Assembly (NCBI GenBank): GCA_029907045.1 | Contig: JARYMR010000017.1 | Coordinates: 1-18,030, forward strand | Direction: 5' to 3' | From: Candidatus Bathyarchaeota archaeon | Lineage (GTDB): Archaea > Thermoproteota > Bathyarchaeia > Bathyarchaeales > UBA233 | DNA length: 18,030 nt | Part shown: positions 1 through 6,517 of the stretch, one piece after another | Layout: every line of letters begins with the position of its first letter | How positions within the stretch are numbered: position 1 is the first letter of the stretch | Notes under the pieces: model-generated | Seen by the model: only the letters and a program-made list of their open reading frames with translations | Database searches by the model: none | What the model was told of the DNA's origin: nothing | Made by a program: the position numbers and the translations under genes

Positions 1-865
1 AAAGCTCCTTATCCTCTGATTTTAGAAGGTATTGCCTTGCAGGAAAGCGATTCATGTAATCAGCAAGGCTTGGATGGTGGAAATCATACATAACCGGCGT
101 TTCAACTTCCATGGCGCCATACTCTATCATTTTAGCCGTAACAAACTGTTCAAGCAAAGATTTTATTAAACGCCCCTTCGGATACCAGCGAATGTTTCCT
201 GGATCGCTTCCAGATTCATAGTCAGCTATTTCCAATCTCTTCATTAAGGGCACATGAGGCGGCATCTGTTGGCTTGCCCTTACCTTATGTATTTCATAAT
301 TTGCAAATTTTTCAAGGTTTTCGTAACCCTTAAAATTGAATTCTTCAACGGGAACCATTTTTCCATCGGGTTGAAGAATATACCAGAAGGATTCCAGTTT
401 TTCTTCGGCTTTCACAGCTTCAGATACTTTTTCTTCTTTTTCCTCTTTCACTTCGGAAGGAAGAATCACGCGGGATTGTTCTGCTAGGGGATGCCCCTTA
501 ATTGATATTGTAAACTGCTTGTTCCAGCCGAAGGGGGCCCTATAAACTTCTAAGCCCCTTCTCCTAGCTTTTTCTTCCATTGCCTTAATTATTTTAAGGG
601 CTTCTGGGGGATTTGCCAGTTTATTGCTTAGGTGAGCGTATGGATAGATTAGGATTCTTTTTACTTTCAATTTTCCCAGAAAAGCGGAAACTTCGTCTAT
701 GGCTTTTTCAGCTACTGTTAAATCGTCATTTTCCTCAACAGCAGTGAATAATACGACAATTTCTTCTAGACGTACTGGTTTTCTTTCGGCTTTTTCAGCC
801 GTTTCTATCTCTTTTTGAATTGGCATATACTCAATGTAGGTTGAGTGTAACTGTAATATTCGCAT
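1..865 (-). CDS. thrS: Threonyl-tRNA synthetase, archaeal type (N-terminal 288 residues; runs off the window)
   Basis: Charges tRNA-Thr with threonine in the cytoplasm. The visible part begins MRILQLHSTYIEY, the usual opening of archaeal ThrRS. Residues 1 to about 145 form the archaea-specific editing domain, related to D-aminoacyl-tRNA deacylase, which clears mischarged Ser-tRNA; its hallmarks IYPYAHLS, APFGWNKQF and KGHPLAEQSR are present. A charged linker rich in Glu and Lys follows, then the opening of the class II catalytic core with motif 1 around EVETPVMYD. The anticodon-binding domain lies beyond base 1. The ATG at 865-863 is chosen because it restores the complete editing-domain start and follows a GGAAGGCGA ribosome site; other Met codons lie inside the domain. 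It is 18 nt downstream of the small Cys/His gene and is probably the last visible gene of the minus-strand operon that starts near 2929. Identity is secure. Confidence 0.95.
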   Translation of the reverse strand, partial: MRILQLHSTYIEYMPIQKEIETAEKAERKPVRLEEIVVLFTAVEENDDLTVAEKAIDEVSAFLGKLKVKRILIYPYAHLSNKLANPPEALKIIKAMEEKARRRGLEVYRAPFGWNKQFTISIKGHPLAEQSRVILPSEVKEEKEEKVSEAVKAEEKLESFWYILQPDGKMVPVEEFNFKGYENLEKFANYEIHKVRASQQMPPHVPLMKRLEIADYESGSDPGNIRWYPKGRLIKSLLEQFVTAKMIEYGAMEVETPVMYDFHHPSLADYMNRFPARQYLLKSEDKEL

Positions 866-883
866 TGAGAATCGCCTTCCTTT

Positions 884-1093
884 TCAGCCCATGTGTCGCC
901 ATTTTTCAAGCATCTTATCCTTTTTTGTCCTCTTCTTATATTCTTTGTAATGTTCTTTGCATAAGTAGGCACGCCTTTCGCTGCTTCCAATATTTAAACC
1001 AGCAGACCTAACCTTTTCTGCTGAAAGCGAACGAACAGCTTCGCCCTTACAGCCCGAAACGCTGCATTTAACACCTTTGTCAACTCGCCCCAA
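884..1093 (-). CDS. Small Cys/His-rich protein, probable zinc-binding, upstream of thrS
   Basis: A basic 69-residue protein of unknown function. It holds a CSVSGC pair (C-x4-C) at residues 10-15 and a CKEH motif (C-x2-H) near residues 45-48, a spacing that could hold one zinc ion in a single small domain. The rest is rich in Lys and Arg, notably the tail YKEYKKRTKKDK, which suggests contact with RNA or DNA. The start is TTG at 1093-1091; an in-frame TAA lies five codons upstream and a GAGG ribosome site just before it. It sits 45 nt after the PfkB gene and 18 nt before thrS, so it is very likely co-transcribed with both. Its position beside an aminoacyl-tRNA synthetase hints at a translation or RNA role, but that is inference. 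An overlapping minus-strand frame at 805-990 is a shadow. Confidence 0.75.
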   Translation of the reverse strand: MGRVDKGVKCSVSGCKGEAVRSLSAEKVRSAGLNIGSSERRAYLCKEHYKEYKKRTKKDKMLEKWRHMG

Positions 1094-1138
1094 CCTAAGC
1101 GCCTCTTAATCACGTAACCTTAAGGGATAAGATATGCG

Positions 1139-2062
1139 TTATTCCTTAATTTCTTTTCCATAAAGTAATCTAGCTCTTTGGTGAATTTCTGTTTCACCTT
1201 CCATAAATGTGGGACCAACCGCCTCAACAGCAATGGAAGCAGCCGCAGAACCTACATAAGCACACCATAAAGAGTCTTCGCCGCGAACGTATTCAGCGAG
1301 AAAACCGCCAATAAAAGCGTCCCCCGCCCCTGTTGGGTCAACAATTTTCTCGCATGGACAGGCTGGAATCGTGTATTTGGTTCCTTCAATGGAAAGTAAT
1401 GCACCTTGAGCGCCTAAAGTAACTATAACTGTTTCTACACCATAATCGTGAATTGTCTTCACTGCAGAGTTTAGGTCAGATAAGCCAGTTGCAGCTTTGA
1501 TTTCTTCTAAGGAGGATTTGTAAATGTTGGCAAGTTCCAGTATGCGTTTGTCCAATAGCGGAGAATAGGTGACATATCCTTCTGTGTCGAAGTTTCGAAC
1601 AAGTCCTTGTGGGTCAATGGATAAAACATCTCCGCAGCTTCTTAATTTTTCAATTGCCTCGTAGGTTATTTCGCCTGCTATGGGAGCTATGTGAACCGCT
1701 TTGCTTTTCACGGATTTCGGCAAATCTTCCACGGTAATGGATGGTGCTCTGCTCTTCAAGCGCAAAGTTCTTTTTAAAAATCCCTCAGCATATTTCAGCT
1801 CGAAACGTGTTGTCTGCGCATCCTTAACCCTTATTACACCGCTTACGTCTATGCCTTCTTCTCTTAACCACCATAAATAAGCCTCTGGAAAATCACTGCC
1901 AACCTTAGAAAGAATCGAAGCCCTCCCATTCAAACGTCTAACGGTAAGCGAAACATAAGCTGTGGAACCGCCCAAAATAACATAGGGCATTTGCCTATCT
2001 GTAAGGAAAATAGAGTCTATGGCAAAATGACCAACAACAGTAACATCAAACATTTTAAACAC
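1139..2062 (-). CDS. PfkB/ribokinase-family sugar or nucleoside kinase
   Basis: An ATP-dependent kinase of the PfkB family, which phosphorylates sugars, nucleosides or related small alcohols. The N-terminus carries the substrate-side GGSTAY segment (residues 31-36), residues 214-220 (VTLGAQG) match the strand before the nucleotide site, and DPTGAGDAF at 242-250 is the family signature, with Asp248 the expected catalytic base and the GAGD anion hole intact. At 307 residues it is full length. The start is either GTG at 2062-2060, one nucleotide after the NAC stop codon, or ATG at 2053-2051; both are three residues apart and neither has a strong ribosome site, which suggests translational coupling to NAC. 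The substrate cannot be read from the sequence; ribokinase, adenosine-kinase-like and ADP-independent sugar kinases are all possible. Confidence 0.92.
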   Translation of the reverse strand: MFKMFDVTVVGHFAIDSIFLTDRQMPYVILGGSTAYVSLTVRRLNGRASILSKVGSDFPEAYLWWLREEGIDVSGVIRVKDAQTTRFELKYAEGFLKRTLRLKSRAPSITVEDLPKSVKSKAVHIAPIAGEITYEAIEKLRSCGDVLSIDPQGLVRNFDTEGYVTYSPLLDKRILELANIYKSSLEEIKAATGLSDLNSAVKTIHDYGVETVIVTLGAQGALLSIEGTKYTIPACPCEKIVDPTGAGDAFIGGFLAEYVRGEDSLWCAYVGSAAASIAVEAVGPTFMEGETEIHQRARLLYGKEIKE

Positions 2063-2063
2063 A

Positions 2064-2414
2064 TTAAACTTTTGACTGAAGTAAAAGAATCGCTTTGGCT
2101 AGGTCTCCCCCGCATTCTTCTAGGGCTTTTCTGGCTTCTTCTGGGCTTTTGCCAGTTTGATCCGCAACAAGCCTTACATCTTCTTCTGGTATTGTTAATT
2201 TGCGTTCTATGGCTTTTTCGGTAATTTTTCCTCCAGCCACTTGGAAGAGTTTTTGTCCTTGCATTTCCATGATGGCTACTTCTGGCGCTTCTATGGTGAT
2301 TTCTTTGCTGCTTGTTTTGATTATTACTTGCTCAACATCGGGCACTGTGTTCATGCTGAGACCCATGCGTTGCATCATACGTCTTGCTTCGCGGGGGCTA
2401 ATGCGTCTGTGCAT
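2064..2414 (-). CDS. nac: Archaeal nascent polypeptide-associated complex protein (NAC-alpha homologue)
   Basis: Ribosome-associated chaperone that contacts nascent chains as a homodimer in archaea. The 116-residue protein has a basic N-terminal helix with ISPREARRMMQRMG, the ribosome-contact region; a NAC beta-barrel at about residues 30-75 (VEQVIIKT, EVAIMEMQGQKLFQVAG); and a C-terminal UBA domain at about 77-115 that opens with the acidic IPEEDVRLVADQTG and ends GGDLAKAILLL. Length and domain order match the family. The start is ATG at 2414-2412, preceded by a GGAAGGCGA ribosome site. It lies 44 nt after the PUA gene and one nucleotide before the PfkB kinase gene, in one operon. Identification is secure. 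Confidence 0.96.
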   Translation of the reverse strand: MHRRISPREARRMMQRMGLSMNTVPDVEQVIIKTSSKEITIEAPEVAIMEMQGQKLFQVAGGKITEKAIERKLTIPEEDVRLVADQTGKSPEEARKALEECGGDLAKAILLLQSKV

Positions 2415-2458
2415 AAACTTCGCCTTCCATCAAATATTTACTATTAAGCTTCATATAC

Positions 2459-2929
2459 TTAACCTTCTTCTAGACTCCCACGCCGAACTTTAACGGCAAC
2501 GCCCGTTTTGAAAGCTTTCATTTCTTCACTTGATAGAACGGCTCGTCCAACAGCTAAAACTTCGCCCTTTTCGTTAAGGACTATGACTTCGTCTTTTGGA
2601 CGGATTTCATCATCAGCCTCCACCACGTGAACAGCGAAGACGTCGCCGCCTTCAGCGATAAATTTTGAAACATCATCTTTTACTGTAACGAAGCATTTTG
2701 CGGAATTCCTGTTTTCTGCTATTCTTTTTGCGCCAGCAATGCTAAGAGAAAATAAGCCGTCTGTGGGGCGTAGGGTTACAAGCCTTTTGTCATCCAAATA
2801 AACATAACGAATTCTACCAGTTCTTTTTGAAAATTCTATTTTCACATTTTCTGGAAAAAGTTTGACGCCAACGCCCTTTCCAAATTGATAGTCTGCTACG
2901 CTTCGAATTCTTTTAAGAGGATTTTCCAA
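2459..2929 (-). CDS. Stand-alone PUA-domain protein resembling the C-terminus of archaeosine tRNA-guanine transglycosylase / ArcS
   Basis: A 156-residue predicted RNA-binding protein. Residues 10-70 contain VADYQFGKG, KRTGRIRYV and LRPTDGLFSL, which recall the C2 module just before the PUA domain in archaeosine tRNA-guanine transglycosylase and archaeosine synthase. Residues 75-153 form the PUA domain, with KFIAEGGDVFA, RPKDEVIV and AVGRAVLSS. There is no catalytic TGT barrel here. It may be a free tRNA-binding subunit of a split enzyme or an independent RNA-binding protein. The start is TTG at 2929-2927: an in-frame TAA lies two codons upstream, no other start is available before the domain, and GGTG sits about 8 nt upstream. 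It heads the minus-strand operon that continues with NAC. Confidence 0.88.
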   Translation of the reverse strand: MENPLKRIRSVADYQFGKGVGVKLFPENVKIEFSKRTGRIRYVYLDDKRLVTLRPTDGLFSLSIAGAKRIAENRNSAKCFVTVKDDVSKFIAEGGDVFAVHVVEADDEIRPKDEVIVLNEKGEVLAVGRAVLSSEEMKAFKTGVAVKVRRGSLEEG

Positions 2930-2997
2930 ACTTTACACCAGTAACGGACTATTTAATTCGACAACTATAAACACAACCAAATAAATAAAACACATAG
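2930..2997. promoter_or_regulatory. Divergent promoter region between the PUA and aMBF1 operons
   Basis: The 68 nt separating two divergently read operons are AT-rich. For the plus strand, TATAAA at 2966-2971 is centred about 29 nt before the aMBF1 GTG, so the transcript would begin at or next to the start codon (leaderless). For the minus strand, the reverse of TTTAATTC (2952-2959) or of the AT stretch at 2980-2990 could serve as TATA element. The first would give an almost leaderless PUA mRNA; the second would leave a leader holding the GGTG ribosome site. The choice is inference. Confidence 0.55.
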
Positions 2998-3555
2998 GTG
3001 CGCCAAAAATTGCGATGCGAAGTGTGCGGGGCGAAAATCTTCGGAAAACTCTACAAAGTGATTATTGAAGGGGCAAAACTAACTGTTTGCAGTCAATGTT
3101 CAAAACATGGCACAATAATCTGGGAAGAAGAACCAAAACCCAAAAGCGCAACATTCAAAACTAAAACAGTTTCGCATCCGCCAAAAATTATAAGCAAGAA
3201 AACGCCCGAAACGACTGCGGAAGCAAGCTTTGAGCTTGTGGAAAATTTTCACACAAAAATTAGGCAAGCCAGAGAAAAGCTTGGGCTTTCCCATGAAGAA
3301 CTGGGCAAAAAAATTAATGAAAAAGTGTCTCTTCTCAAAAAAATAGAAACTGGAAAAATGACGCCTGACAATAAGTTTGCAACCAAACTTGAACACATAT
3401 TAAAAGTTAAATTACTTGTTCCACCATCGGAAGAGAAAAATGTTCCAGTAGAAATTCCAAAGCCAACAAATCGTGAACTAACTTTAGGAGACATAATCCA
3501 ACTAAACAAAAAGGAAAAGGGGAAGGAGGATTCGCCCAAACGAGAGCAATCATAG
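2998..3555 (+). CDS. mbf1: Multiprotein bridging factor aMBF1 (zinc ribbon + HTH)
   Basis: Archaeal MBF1 is a conserved helix-turn-helix protein linked to ribosomes and the transcription or translation machinery. The N-terminal zinc ribbon has Cys7, Cys10, Cys31 and Cys34 as two C-x2-C knuckles. A charged linker of about 45 residues (40-84) follows, then a Cro/C1-type HTH at about 84-139 with KIRQAREKLGLSHEELGKKI and the recognition-helix part SLLKKIETGKM. The tail is lysine-rich. The start is GTG at 2998, about 29 nt downstream of a TATA box, which favours a leaderless transcript; the next in-frame start would remove the first zinc knuckle. Its last 30 nt contain the GGAAGGAGGA ribosome site that serves hflX, and the two genes overlap if hflX begins at 3540. 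Confidence 0.93.
   Translation: MRQKLRCEVCGAKIFGKLYKVIIEGAKLTVCSQCSKHGTIIWEEEPKPKSATFKTKTVSHPPKIISKKTPETTAEASFELVENFHTKIRQAREKLGLSHEELGKKINEKVSLLKKIETGKMTPDNKFATKLEHILKVKLLVPPSEEKNVPVEIPKPTNRELTLGDIIQLNKKEKGKEDSPKREQS
3524..3531 (+). promoter_or_regulatory. Strong ribosome-binding site for hflX (AGGAGGAT)
   Basis: AGGAGGAT inside the aMBF1 3' end is a near-perfect complement of the archaeal 16S rRNA 3' tail. No ATG, GTG or TTG in the hflX frame lies within 70 nt downstream; the codon at normal spacing is ACG at 3540. This site is the main evidence that HflX translation begins upstream of the first conventional start codon at 3606. Confidence 0.7.
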
Positions 3556-4838
3556 TTCAAAGGCGACAATCTTTTGAAAACTCAAGCTTAGAAGAACTCA
3601 AAAGCTTGGCAGAATCTGCAGGATACACTTTAGTTGGCAAAATAGAACAAATTCGAGAACCAGACTCACGCTATCAGATAGGCGCAGGAAAAGTAGAGGA
3701 ACTTGCTAAACTTGTCAAGGAAACGGGCGCCCAAAAAATAATTTTTGACAACCCACTAAAACCAGTCCAAGCTTACAACATAGCAAAAGCCACAGGCGTA
3801 GAAGCCATCGACCGCTTCCAATTAATCCTTGAAATATTCACGAGAAGAGCCACTACAACAGAAGCCAAACTACAAATCCAACTAGCAAGATTGGGATACG
3901 AATTAGCCCACGCCAAAGAAAGAGTAAGACTAGCCAAAATGGGAGAACAACCAGGATTCATGGGTCTCGGCGCCTATGAAGTTGACGTTTATTATGAGGC
4001 AGTAAAGAAACAGGTGCATACTGTTCGCAAAAAGCTGAAGAAAATTCGTGGAAAAAGACAGTTGCACCGTGAAAGAAGGGAGGAACTTGGCTTCTCATCA
4101 ATTTCCCTAGCAGGCTACACCAATGCTGGAAAAAGTTCGCTTTTTAACGCTTTAACAGAAGAAGAGGTTCCAGTGGATACGTCTTTATTCACGACGCTAT
4201 CCACAACAACAAGGCTTGTGGAAATTTCAAAAAAGAAGTTTTTGTTAACGGATACCGTGGGCTTCATAGACCGCTTACCATTAACATTGATAGAGGCTTT
4301 CCACTCAACCCTCGAAGAAACCATTTACTCAGATCTTATACTTTTGGTTGTAGATGTAAGCGAACCCATAGTCGTCATTGAAAAGAAATTAAACGTATGC
4401 CTAGAAACCATAGAACGAATAGGCGCTGCAAGCGTCCCAATAATAACAGCCTTAAACAAAATTGATTTGCTAACGGAAACCGAAACTGTTCAAAAACTTG
4501 AAATCCTCAAGGAAAGAGCGCCAAACCCAGTGCCAATATCAGCCCTTCACAAAACCAACATTGATCTGCTAAGGCAAAAAATTCTAAAAATGTTAAAAAA
4601 TTATGTTCAAGCCTCCTTCACGATTCCATTAACAAACGAAACCATGCCATTCCTATCATGGCTTTTCCAGAGGGCAGACGTGCAAACAATAAAGTACGCT
4701 GATAATTGTGCTCACGTAGTTTTTGAGGCGATTCCATGGTTCGCAGAAAAAGTCAAGAAACAAGTAGAAACCTTTGATGGAAAATTTGAAAAGAACATCA
4801 CAAAAGAAAACGCACAAAGGGAAACTATATATGCCTAA
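3540..4838 (+). CDS. hflX: GTPase HflX, apparently starting at a non-canonical ACG codon
   Basis: HflX is a ribosome-associated GTPase that binds 50S subunits and splits or rescues stalled ribosomes. From 3540 the protein is 432 residues, the normal size. The N-terminal HflX domain opens with RAIIVQRRQSF and contains IREPDSRYQIGAGKVEEL, the family signature. A long coiled coil rich in Arg and Lys follows (residues about 120-185). The G domain has GYTNAGKSS (G1), TTLSTTTR (G2), DTVGF (G3), NKID (G4) and PISAL (G5). The first conventional start, TTG at 3606, would delete about 22 residues including the first beta strand. The frame is open from 3477 and contains no ATG, GTG or TTG before 3606. 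ACG at 3540, 8 nt after AGGAGGAT, aligns with the family Met. It overlaps aMBF1 by 16 nt and Trm56 by 8 nt. Confidence 0.9.
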   Translation, partial: TRAIIVQRRQSFENSSLEELKSLAESAGYTLVGKIEQIREPDSRYQIGAGKVEELAKLVKETGAQKIIFDNPLKPVQAYNIAKATGVEAIDRFQLILEIFTRRATTTEAKLQIQLARLGYELAHAKERVRLAKMGEQPGFMGLGAYEVDVYYEAVKKQVHTVRKKLKKIRGKRQLHRERREELGFSSISLAGYTNAGKSSLFNALTEEEVPVDTSLFTTLSTTTRLVEISKKKFLLTDTVGFIDRLPLTLIEAFHSTLEETIYSDLILLVVDVSEPIVVIEKKLNVCLETIERIGAASVPIITALNKIDLLTETETVQKLEILKERAPNPVPISALHKTNIDLLRQKILKMLKNYVQASFTIPLTNETMPFLSWLFQRADVQTIKYADNCAHVVFEAIPWFAEKVKKQVETFDGKFEKNITKENAQRETIYA

Positions 4839-5376
4839 AGTTATGGTATTAAGATGGGGTCACAGACCAAGCAGGGACGCGAGGCTTACAACCCATGTTG
4901 TTTTAACGGCAAGAGCATTAGGAGCATCTGGCGTTATATTATCAGACATAGAAGATGAGAAAATAAAAGAGACCATTGAAAAAGTCACAAAAAATTGGGG
5001 AGGACCATTCTTCTTTGAAATGGGGAAACCTTGGAAAAGCGTTGTCAAAAATTGGAAAACAAAAGGCGGAATCGTTGTGCACCTAACAGCTTATGGAGAA
5101 AACATTCAAACAAGCAAAGTGTTAAATAGAATTAAAGAGTGCGGAAAAGATATTTTAGTTATTGTTGGAAGCCAAAAGGTTCCAAGGGGATTCTTCTCCG
5201 AAGAAGTTTCAGACTTTAATATTGCCATTGGAAATCAACCCCACTCAGAATGCGCAAGCCTAGCCATTTTTCTAGACCGTTTATTTGAAGGAGAAGAACT
5301 AAAAAAGGAATTTAGGAATGCTAAAGTGAAAATAATTCCCCAAAAAAGAGGGAAGAAAATAGCTAAAATTTGTTAG
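4831..5376 (+). CDS. tRNA (cytidine(56)-2'-O)-methyltransferase, Trm56
   Basis: A SPOUT-class methyltransferase that puts a 2'-O-methyl group on C56 in the T loop of archaeal tRNAs, using S-adenosylmethionine. The 181-residue protein opens MPKVMVLRWGHRPSRDAR, the typical aTrm56 N-terminus, whose Arg residues belong to the family signature. The trefoil-knot cofactor region is at the C-terminal half: VVHLTAYGEN, ILVIVGSQKVP, then FNIAIGNQPHSECASLAIF. Length matches the family. ATG at 4831 is chosen because it begins this conserved opening; the frame is open 19 codons further upstream to 4774, but that stretch lies inside hflX and looks like its shadow. The gene overlaps hflX by 8 nt, so the two are coupled. 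Confidence 0.94.
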   Translation: MPKVMVLRWGHRPSRDARLTTHVVLTARALGASGVILSDIEDEKIKETIEKVTKNWGGPFFFEMGKPWKSVVKNWKTKGGIVVHLTAYGENIQTSKVLNRIKECGKDILVIVGSQKVPRGFFSEEVSDFNIAIGNQPHSECASLAIFLDRLFEGEELKKEFRNAKVKIIPQKRGKKIAKIC

Positions 5377-5394
5377 TTCTGATTCAGATTTCAT

Positions 5395-5441
5395 AAAGAG
5401 ATTTAAATCAAAGTCTACTAATATATATTATAAAAGAGGTG
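5395..5441 (+). promoter_or_regulatory. Promoter and ribosome site of the tfe operon
   Basis: Two TATA candidates precede tfe. TTTAAATC at 5402-5409 has a purine-rich BRE-like AAAGAG before it (5395-5400) and would place transcription start near 5432, leaving a short leader that holds GAGGTG at 5436-5441. TATAAA at 5429-5434 would start the mRNA at about 5456-5458, practically at the TTG start codon. Which one is used cannot be decided here. The ribosome site is about 13 nt from the TTG, slightly far. Confidence 0.5.
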
Positions 5442-5454
5442 CAGTGTTCAACAG

Positions 5455-5985
5455 TTGAGCAAAAGGGTCGTTATGTTATCTACGATAGATGATGCAACTT
5501 TGATGAAGGTGGCTGAGGCGTTAGGCGAAGAAGAGGCAGTTAAGTTAATGGAGATTCTAAAAAACTCAGACGAGATAACGGATGACGAAATAGCCAACAA
5601 AACAGGCATAAGACTCAACAACGTCCGCAAAATTCTATACAAACTTTACGACCATTCCCTCGTAAGCCTAAGAAGAACCCGAGACCCAAAAACGGGATGG
5701 TTCATATTCCACTGGAAACTCCAGCCAGACCAGCTTGAAGGCTTCATATTAAGCCAAAAAAGGCGGGTGATGGAAAAACTCAACATTCGGCTTGAGTATG
5801 AGAAAAATCATGACTTTTACTATTGCTACACGCCTGGATGCAAACGAATACCATTTGAAGAAGCTGTGGAACTTGTTTTCAAATGCCCAACATGTGGAAA
5901 ATCTTTAGTTCACTATGATAATGCCAAAATTGTTCAAGTATTATCAAAAAAGATTGAACAGTTAAGGAAGGAATTGGGTGAGTGA
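5455..5985 (+). CDS. tfe: Transcription factor E, alpha subunit (TFE)
   Basis: General transcription factor that helps RNA polymerase open promoters, homologous to the eukaryotic TFIIE alpha N-terminal half. Residues about 10-105 form the extended winged helix (ALGEEEAVKLMEIL, ITDDEIANKTGIRLNNVRKILYKL, then the wing GWFIFHWKL). A short coiled linker leads to the zinc ribbon with Cys124, Cys129, Cys144 and Cys147. The first knuckle is C-x4-C (CYTPGC), wider than the common C-x2-C, while the second (CPTCG) is standard. At 176 residues the length is usual. The start is TTG at 5455; the in-frame ATG at 5473 would still leave an intact winged helix and is a fair alternative. The gene overlaps the HD-domain gene by 8 nt. 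Confidence 0.95.
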   Translation: MSKRVVMLSTIDDATLMKVAEALGEEEAVKLMEILKNSDEITDDEIANKTGIRLNNVRKILYKLYDHSLVSLRRTRDPKTGWFIFHWKLQPDQLEGFILSQKRRVMEKLNIRLEYEKNHDFYYCYTPGCKRIPFEEAVELVFKCPTCGKSLVHYDNAKIVQVLSKKIEQLRKELGE

Positions 5986-6517
5986 AAAGCTCCCGTCAAG
6001 AGAAGAGGCATTATACTTTCTTTATAAAAGTGGATGTTCCGCAAACGTTATAAAACATTGCGAAACCGTAGCTGAACTTGCTCTGGAAATAGCGAAAATA
6101 TGCAAAGAAAAAGGTTATGATGTAAATTTGGAACTTGTGGAAATAGGCGCCCTTTTACACGACATAGGACGCTCCAAAACCCACAGCGTCCACCACGCTA
6201 TTATAGGAGCGGAAATTGCACAAACGCTTGGTTTACCAAAACCAATCATTTCAATAATAAAGAGGCATGTGGGAGGTGGAATAACAGCAAAAGAAGCAAA
6301 AAAACTCGGATGGCCCAGAGACATATACGTTCCAATAACCTTAGAGGATAAAATCGTTTCATACGCAGACAAGCTTGTTGAAGGTTCCAGACGAGTACCC
6401 ATAGAAAGAACCATCGAAAATCTTTCTAAAGAGTTACCACCATCCGCTATTGCAAGGATACAAAGAATGCATAATGAAATGCTTACGTTAATTGGCGACT
6501 GCAAATGCCTACTGTAA
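5978..6517 (+). CDS. HD-domain metal-dependent phosphohydrolase (TIGR00295-like archaeal family)
   Basis: A predicted phosphohydrolase of 179 residues. The HD metal site is intact: His27 (KHCETVAELA), His61-Asp62 (LLHDIGRS), His72/His73, His97 (KRHVGGG) and Asp131 (SYADKLVEG). The segment ITAKEAKKLGWP and the short C-terminal helices are typical of the small archaeal family. The substrate is unknown; nucleotides or cyclic nucleotides are plausible for this superfamily. The start is GTG at 5978, which overlaps the tfe stop codon region by 8 nt, and the gene overlaps DUF2110 by 13 nt at its 3' end, so the three are translated from one message. This physical tie to TFE suggests a common regulation rather than a shown functional link. 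Confidence 0.9.
   Translation: MSEKLPSREEALYFLYKSGCSANVIKHCETVAELALEIAKICKEKGYDVNLELVEIGALLHDIGRSKTHSVHHAIIGAEIAQTLGLPKPIISIIKRHVGGGITAKEAKKLGWPRDIYVPITLEDKIVSYADKLVEGSRRVPIERTIENLSKELPPSAIARIQRMHNEMLTLIGDCKCLL

Noticed and set aside
254..487. Plus-strand frame rich in Phe within the thrS region
   Set aside because: It is the antisense shadow of the ThrRS linker and catalytic start; composition is the complement of Lys/Glu codons and it has no family features.
2200..2493. Plus-strand frames over NAC and the PUA gene end
   Set aside because: Antisense shadows of the securely identified NAC gene; no ribosome site.
3100..3569. Two minus-strand frames opposite aMBF1
   Set aside because: Phe- and Ser-rich translations of the complement of a Lys-rich gene; no start signal or similarity.
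4774..4830. Longer start for Trm56 upstream of ATG 4831
   Set aside because: The extra 19 residues lie fully inside hflX in another frame and do not belong to the Trm56 family opening MPKV-VLRWGHR.
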